DNA of 64,000 bases from Spisula solida. Its lineage: Eukaryota > Mollusca > Bivalvia > Venerida > Mactridae. The notes under the pieces are model-generated. The model was not told where the DNA came from, did not search any database, and saw only the letters and a list, made by a program, of their open reading frames with translations. A program made the position numbers and the translations under genes. Shown here one piece after another: positions 57,923 through 64,000 of the stretch (positions within the stretch are counted from its first letter, which is position 1; each line of letters starts with the position of its first letter). The stretch is from positions 52,850,734 through 52,914,733 of the forward strand of contig OX365946.1 of NCBI GenBank assembly GCA_947247005.1, in the 5' to 3' direction.

Positions 57923-58924
57923 TGGAGTTAAGGGTTAATTTGGACATATTTATCGGATACTTACACAATACTACTCTTAGCTGGTTCCCTATCCCCTAAT
58001 TATTCTCGACTAATATCCCCAAGCATGGATGTACTTGCTAGTTCTAGGATCCCAAATCATCTAATACTGAGCTTGATTGTTGACCCCTTAAACTCGCCCA
58101 AGTCCAGCTGACTTACATTTACAAGTTCCTCTAACATATTATCATTTAGTGACTGTTTATAAACTAGATTTCAGTCTGCAAATCATATCATTGAAAAAGT
58201 TACAATTTTATACAAAGATTTTGTGATATGTATAATTGGACCATTGATTCAAACCCTTCAATCTGGCCTTCTGTCAGCATATATACCATATTGATATATG
58301 TCTAATAATGGCCTCTGTTTTCATTCAAATTTGCTGACTTTTGTCAATTTCAATTTGTACGAATATTCGTTCATCATGATATATTTATTTAGTATTATCA
58401 ATTTACTGAATTTACCTCAAGACGGTGTTTGCTCGCGGTGTGTACAATGGGATATCCCAGAATGTGACTGACTGGCTACCTGTTCAACGGGCTACCTGTT
58501 CGTGTTTTCCTGCTGCTTTATCAAGCAAAATACCAATGTCATTATTTCTGTATATTAGTATTTCAATTCGAAATTAACCGAATTCAAATATGTTTCATAT
58601 TGTCGTTGTCAAATCTATGCTAGGTTCAATAATGGGTAAATTCAAATGCTTAAATTACTGATATGTCCGGTACTGTAAGCTATTTCTGCTGTATGCCAGT
58701 TTTTGAGTCCACTCATGAATGTTTGAGTCATCCAAGGGCAGATAATTATTAGAGATTATATTTATTTGAATTTTTCATCAGGTGATAGGTTGTCTTCATA
58801 AATTATTAAAGTGCCATCTTTGACTCAGGGCATCATTATTTAATTATGATATTCACATGACATTGTATAGGTTGTCATTTTGTAGCAAAGACATACTGGC
58901 TGCTTGCTTGCTTGTCAGTTCCTT

Positions 58925-59152
58925 TCAACAAGGGTGACAAGTCTTCAACCCTTGTATTGTAATTATTGTAAATTAAGGGAGGTGACTCTTCAACACTTGT
59001 TTCATAATAATTGTTACTAAAGGGGGGCAACTCTTTATTCCTTGTATTATATTTATAAATCAAGGGAGACAACTCTTCAACCCTTGTATTATAATAATTA
59101 TTAATCAAGCGGGACAACTCTTCAATCCTTGTAAATCAAGGGAGACAATTAC
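58925..59152. repeat. About 57-bp tandem repeat, four units
   Basis: AACTCTTCAACCCTTGTATT with AATCAAGGGAGA recurs four times with variation. Confidence 0.85.
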
Positions 59153-60431
59153 TTTGACAATTTTGATGAGTGGAAGTGTTTTTTGTAAAGGAATGAATGA
59201 GCAGATTGATATATTCACTTTCATGCTTCAGAAATATTACTTTTAAGCAAGTATCTAAATCAAAACTGTCATCATAATACTGAGTAGTTAGTGAGACCGA
59301 TTATCAATGCTGAGGGTTGGCGTGCATACTGCAAAGGAGTTAACTACCTGTATTTATTGTTGTACTTTTATGACACTATTTACAATTAGATGTATTACAA
59401 AGTCATATCAACCTGACTGGCCTTTCGGAAGAAATAGTTGATCATTCATGTTCCAAGTTCGGCCATCAGCCGGCCCACAGTGTCAGTACCTTCCATTATA
59501 CATAATTCACATGCCAATTGTTGAATGTAGTCAGTGTAATTATTAATTGATATATTAATGACTATGTTGCTATTGATATTCTACATGTTTGTACCAAATG
59601 TTTGTGAGAAGCTTTTACTTGGAAAATGCCCCCCAATATAAAGGGTAAATTTGTAGAAAAAAGAGTGAAGCATGTACATGGTATTATATGATCCTATTTA
59701 TCATTTATTTATACCTGTACATGTTCAATTTCTGATTGATGGAAGATCTATTTCAGAATTTCATTCAAAATTCAGACTAGGCTTTCTAAGCACTGGAAAT
59801 TGTTACAAACTTTATTTATTTATGTAAAAGGTACATATTTTAGTTTTCTTTGATCAGTGGACGAACTTGGCCGATCGGCAAGTGGGTGATTCCCCTACTT
59901 ACATGCCCGATCTGGCAATTTTGCTCGGATACTTGAATGGGCAATAGAAATGCCCGCTTTTGAAAAAGTAATCTGTGCATAAGGATATTTGACGAAGCGA
60001 TAATCTAAACACATGTTTCATATCACAAAGGGTATATCAAAAATCCTACCATTCAAAGTTCCTTTAAAGTGCCTAGATTCTGAGATATTTAACCTAAAAC
60101 TACGAGTCTAAATTTCATTGTGTTCACTTGGGCAATTATCTGCTATTCAAAATATATAATTTACCTGCCCGTTTGGGAATTTTAACTTGGGAAACAGGAA
60201 AGTGAACATAAAACACTAAATGTCTCAGAATCGAGCAAGCTCCTCCACTGTTGATTTATTTGAGTATATCAAAAACAAATAGTTTACCAATTCAAATGAT
60301 TAACAACTACTAACTACTTATGTAATTATGTTTGCCATGACTTATACTATTAGAAATGAATATGTGTACTCATCGGGTTGTAATTTTACTATGATTTGGG
60401 ATGGACATACATCACAAAGGCCTGTATAATA

Positions 60432-60695
60432 AGTCCCCTGCCTATTTTTGACCGGAGGGGACTATAGGTTTGCCCTCCGTCCATCAGTAAAAAAATCTGG
60501 ATCCTGACATAACTCAAACAGTTTCCAAGCTAGGTTTATGAAACTTGGTATGTGGATATGGGGCAATAAGGGAATGCACTTCTAAAAATATTTAGATTCT
60601 TACAAAAATTGTGGTTGCTATGGCAACAGAATCATTGAAAATGGCTTCAAACCGGTAGGGGACTTCTGTATTGCTTGCAATTCTTAATGACTTGT
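60432..60695. mobile_element. Short TIR element, AGTCCCCTACCGG family, second copy
   Basis: AGTCCCCTGCC at the left, AAACCGGTAGGGGACT at the right, plus the same rightward extension as at 54117. Confidence 0.75.
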
Positions 60696-61157
60696 TTCTT
60701 ATATGGTGCAGGTTTTATACCTTGGAAGTACAGTAGAACTTCGATACCTAGAACAGTTTCGCCACGAACATCCTAGAAACCTCAAACAGATTCCTCGGTC
60801 CCAGCAATTTGATGATTTTCTAGTATACAATAGGTCACACCATCTATTTTCATGATCTGAAGGTAAATTGATGCATCGAAGTTCTACAGTATATATGTCA
60901 TGTAATATATGGGCAGTGTATGTCCATTTTGAGCTATTTTAAAGTTTTATGCTGGTGATGTAGAGAGCTATTGGTTATGAAATCAGTTTATACAAACATT
61001 TATGTGAAACTGTTTTAGTATTATTGATAGGTAATGATTTGATAACATGTATTAGTTGTACACATTATGAATTTACATTCAGACGATCATAAATTAAGTC
61101 TTTCTTAAGCAAGCTTTAAGCTTACTTAGAATAACAAATTGCATGATTGTTGGAAGA

Positions 61158-62303
61158 GTGTACACTGAACTTTATAAGTAGTGTACATGGGCCTTTATAA
61201 GGAGTGTACATGGACCATTATAAGTAGTGTACATGGACCTTTATAAGTAGTATACATGGACCTTCATAAGTAGTGTACATGGACCTTTATGAATAGTGTA
61301 CATGTACCTTTATAAGGAGTGTACATGGACCTTTATAAGTAGTATACATGGACCTTCATAAGTAGTGTACATGGACCTTTATGAATAGTGTACATGGACC
61401 TTTATAAGGAGTGTACATGGACCTTTATAAGGAGTGTACATGGACCTTTATAAGGAATATACATGAAGCTTTATAAGTAGTGTACATGGACCTTTATAAG
61501 TAGTGTACATGGACCTTTATAATGAGCATACATTGGCCTTTATAAGGAGTGTTCATGGACCTTTATAACGAGCATACATTGGCCTTTTTAAGGAGTGTTC
61601 ATGGACCTTTATAAGGAGTGTACATGGGCCTTTAAAAGGAGCGTACATGGACCATTATAAGTAGTGTACATGGACCTTTATAAGGAACATACATGGACCA
61701 TTATAAGTAGTGTACATGGACCTTTATAAGAAGTGTACATGAACCTTTATAAGGAGCATACATGGACCTTTATATGTAGTGTTTATGAACCTTTATAAGG
61801 AACATACATGAACCTTTATAAGGAGTGTACATGGACCTTTATAACGAGCATACATTGGCCTTTATAAGGAGTGTTCATGGACCTTTATAAGGAGTGTAAA
61901 TGGACCTTTATAAGGAACATACATGGACCATTATAAGGAGTGTACATGGGCCTTTAAAAGGAGCATACATGGACCATTATAAGTAGTGTACATGGACCTT
62001 TATAAGGAACATACATGGACCATTATAAGTAGTGTACATGGACCTTTATAAGAAGTGTACATGAACCTTTATAAGGAGCATACATGGACCTTTATAAGTA
62101 GTGTTTATGAACCTTTATAAGGAACATACATGAACCTTTATAAAGAGTGTACATGGACCTTTATAACGAGCATACATTGGCCTTTATAAGGAGTGTTCAT
62201 GGACCTTTATAAGGAGTGTAAATGGACCTTTAAAAGGAGCATACATGGGCCTTTACTTGGACCTTTAAAATGAGTATAAATGGACCTTTAATTGGACTTT
62301 TAA
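61158..62303. repeat. 23-bp minisatellite, about 50 units, with a 322-bp higher-order repeat
   Basis: Units of GTACATGGACCTTTATAAGG plus AGT vary at few positions (CATACATG, GAACATAC, ACCATTATAAG). The variant order from 61626 recurs from 61948, 322 bases or 14 units later. Confidence 0.95.
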
Positions 62304-62380
62304 ACAATGGGTTTCAGAGTACAATACAAATACATTAATAAATAATTAACTACATTCATTTGGCACTCATTTGCCTGCGC

Positions 62381-62553
62381 AGAGGTGCACTTTTAGCTAT
62401 AGACTTTATATAATGGATACCCACAGGTTACGGCTCAGAGGTGCACTTTTAGCTGTAGACTTTATATTGTGGATACCCAAAGGTTACTGCTCAGAGGTGC
62501 ACTTTTAGCTGTAGACTTTATATTGTGGATACCCAAAGGTTACTGCTCAGAGG
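62381..62553. repeat. 56-bp tandem repeat, three units
   Basis: AGAGGTGCACTTTTAGCT starts at 62381, 62437 and 62493; a fourth start at 62549 diverges. Confidence 0.9.
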
Positions 62554-63017
62554 TCAGATTCTATCTATATTGATCTGTATTTGTATGAAAGAATTGTGAT
62601 GGTTGTAACAAATTGTAAAATAGCAGTATTTGTGTGCCCACTGTATGAACCATAGGGAGTCTGTCAACCTAATGTTACAGACCCCTGTGGTATGAACATG
62701 ATTTTTTCATAAATATTTCAAATGTGAATGATATACATAATTACATATAAATTGTAAATTAGGTGTGATAATTTAATCCAATCTTTTGTGTATTTTTATT
62801 ATTATATCTGTGTACATATGAGTCTTGATTTATTATATGTGTAGTATGGATGTGTATAGAAGTATATGTGTATATAACTACACAAGTGTAGATCTAGTGT
62901 AGACCTTTCATCTAACTCTAACATTGGTTCCAATCTTTCTGACGACTCTTTGAATATGTACCATTATGTCCCTGATATCAATTCATTCCTCAATGGCCAT
63001 TAAAACTGATGTCAATT

Positions 63018-63260
63018 AGGGGTTCTACAATTCTGGAATAATTCGGAAATCCAGATTTGCTGCACTAGAAAGCATGACCTTTTCTGCAGAAAGTAGAAGT
63101 TATTTGATGAGAAAATACCAAGTTTTGTCTAGGTTACGGTTATTTTAAATTTCATATGCTGAATTTTAGCAATATTAGTGTTTGAAACAGTGGTGTAGGA
63201 ACATATGTACTGATGGCACTTGAAACACACGAAGCCCTGTATACCTCAGTAGGACCCCTG
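63018..63260. mobile_element. Short element, GGGGTCCTAC family
   Basis: AGGGGTTCTACAATTC at the left, GTAGGACCCCTG-like right end; the body matches 28193. Confidence 0.7.
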
Positions 63261-63596
63261 CAATATGTACCATCACGTCTCGGATATCTACTCCTGTATG
63301 ACCATCCAAACGTGCATTCATTCAGTATACCCATAACATATTGCTCACTGATTGACCTAGTCTTTGAAAATCAGCATAAAGGAACCAGCATAATGAACAC
63401 CAGCAAAACCCTCAGATGAAACTGAGAAGTCGTGTTTCTTGAGTTCCGTCCGAGTGTTATTCTGGTTGTCAGTTCTCATGTTCTGCCATAGCCATTATGA
63501 AAACTGCACGAACCTGACAGAACTGAGGAGTTGAGCATAGTGATAAATGCCATGCTTGTTGTAGCATCCGATAGAACAGTCATTGAGGCATAATGT

Positions 63597-63712
63597 ATTC
63601 AGGCCTGTGTTTGAATCCTAAATTTTCCTTCTTTGTTTGTATTGAAAAATGGAATTTCAGGCTTTGAGACTGGGATTGCTAGGCCAGTGAATGCTTGCTA
63701 ATTACCAGGCCT
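63597..63712. repeat. Dispersed repeat shared with 37185-37300
   Basis: TTGAATCCTAAATTTTCCTT, GGAATTTCAGGCTTT and TGCTTGCTAATTACC occur in the same order in intron 2 of AEBP2. Confidence 0.6.
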
Positions 63713-63720
63713 GTCATTTT

Positions 63721-64000
63721 TAGCTCACCTGTCACAAAGTGACAGAGTGAGCTTTTGTGATCACTCTTCGTCCGTCGTCCGTCCGTCCGTCAACAATTTG
63801 CTTGTGTAGACACTAGAGGTCACAATTTTGACTTAATCTTTATGAAACTTGGTCACAATGATCATCTCAACAAAATCTAGGTCAAGTTCGATATTGGGTC
63901 ATCCGGGGTCAAAAACTAGGTCACAAGGTCAAATTATAGAAAAACCTTGTGTAGTCACTAGAGGTCACAATTTTGACTTAATCTTTATAAAACTTGGTCA
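63721..64000 (+). mobile_element. Bivalve hairpin-ended element, cut by the window end
   Basis: Same 5' hairpin and GTCC run as 26909, then the first core units. Confidence 0.75.

Larger units (their letters stand above)
54553..64000. other. Downstream of AEBP2: 3' UTR and intergenic DNA
   Basis: No further protein gene is supported. The 3' UTR end could not be placed. It contains the elements at 55894, 56230, 56635, 57662, 60432, 63018 and 63721, tandem repeats at 57361, 58925, 61158 and 62381, and AT-rich filler between them. GC-richer 55390-55630 has no frame I recognise. Confidence 0.6.

Noticed and set aside
58875..59117. 80-codon - strand frame with an NNYYNTRVEELSPL-like repeat
   Set aside because: It is a translation of the 57-bp tandem repeat, whose unit length happens to be a multiple of three.
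61158..62303. CRISPR-like array
   Set aside because: There are no unique spacers; the 23-bp units are contiguous, and this is an animal genome.

Overview
The window is animal nuclear DNA, most likely from a bivalve mollusc or a close lophotrochozoan relative. It is AT-rich and has GT-AG introns of up to 20 kb. It is full of short inverted-repeat transposons and carries the 'AGCTCACCTGTCACAAAGTG' repeat class that I associate with bivalve genomes. The species assignment is inference. No bacterial, plastid or CRISPR features were seen.

Layout. 1 to about 7566: the 3' part of a BEL/Pao LTR retrotransposon on the + strand (gag, protease, reverse transcriptase, RNase H, integrase, 3' LTR). Its coding frame is broken only by two in-frame TGA codons. 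The region taken to be its LTR carries an intact 378-codon two-zinc-finger acidic protein gene. 7659-12224: part of a split gene on the - strand for a multi-pass membrane protein that I cannot name. It has five confident coding exons and one probable further exon next to the retrotransposon. 12225-15899: intergenic or 5'-leader DNA with a deleted mariner-like element, a tRNA-derived SINE and two small transposons. 15957-54552: one gene on the + strand with six coding exons (1380 nt, 459 codons plus stop), recognised as AEBP2/jing, an accessory subunit of Polycomb repressive complex 2. 54553-64000: downstream DNA with dispersed elements, a 1.1 kb 23-bp minisatellite and the start of another bivalve-type repeat.

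More than 95% of the AEBP2 gene is intron, and the introns hold most of the mobile DNA. This includes a 3.8 kb element with about 540-bp terminal inverted repeats flanked by TTAA, and a hAT-type element with a perfect 8-bp target duplication. There are also several families of 200-450 bp foldback or inverted-repeat elements. Two tandem-repeat families carry regularly spaced AGGTCA nuclear-receptor half-sites.

The best candidate for something undescribed is the retrotransposon's extra gene. A two-finger C2H2 protein with a frame-preserving 73-residue acidic repeat is encoded between integrase and the LTR promoter. It is bracketed by four AGGAGC copies on the + strand upstream and six on the - strand downstream, and three E2F-like sites lie in the same LTR. 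This would place an accessory regulator in U3, as in some retroviruses. The 5' LTR lies outside the window, so this remains to be proved.
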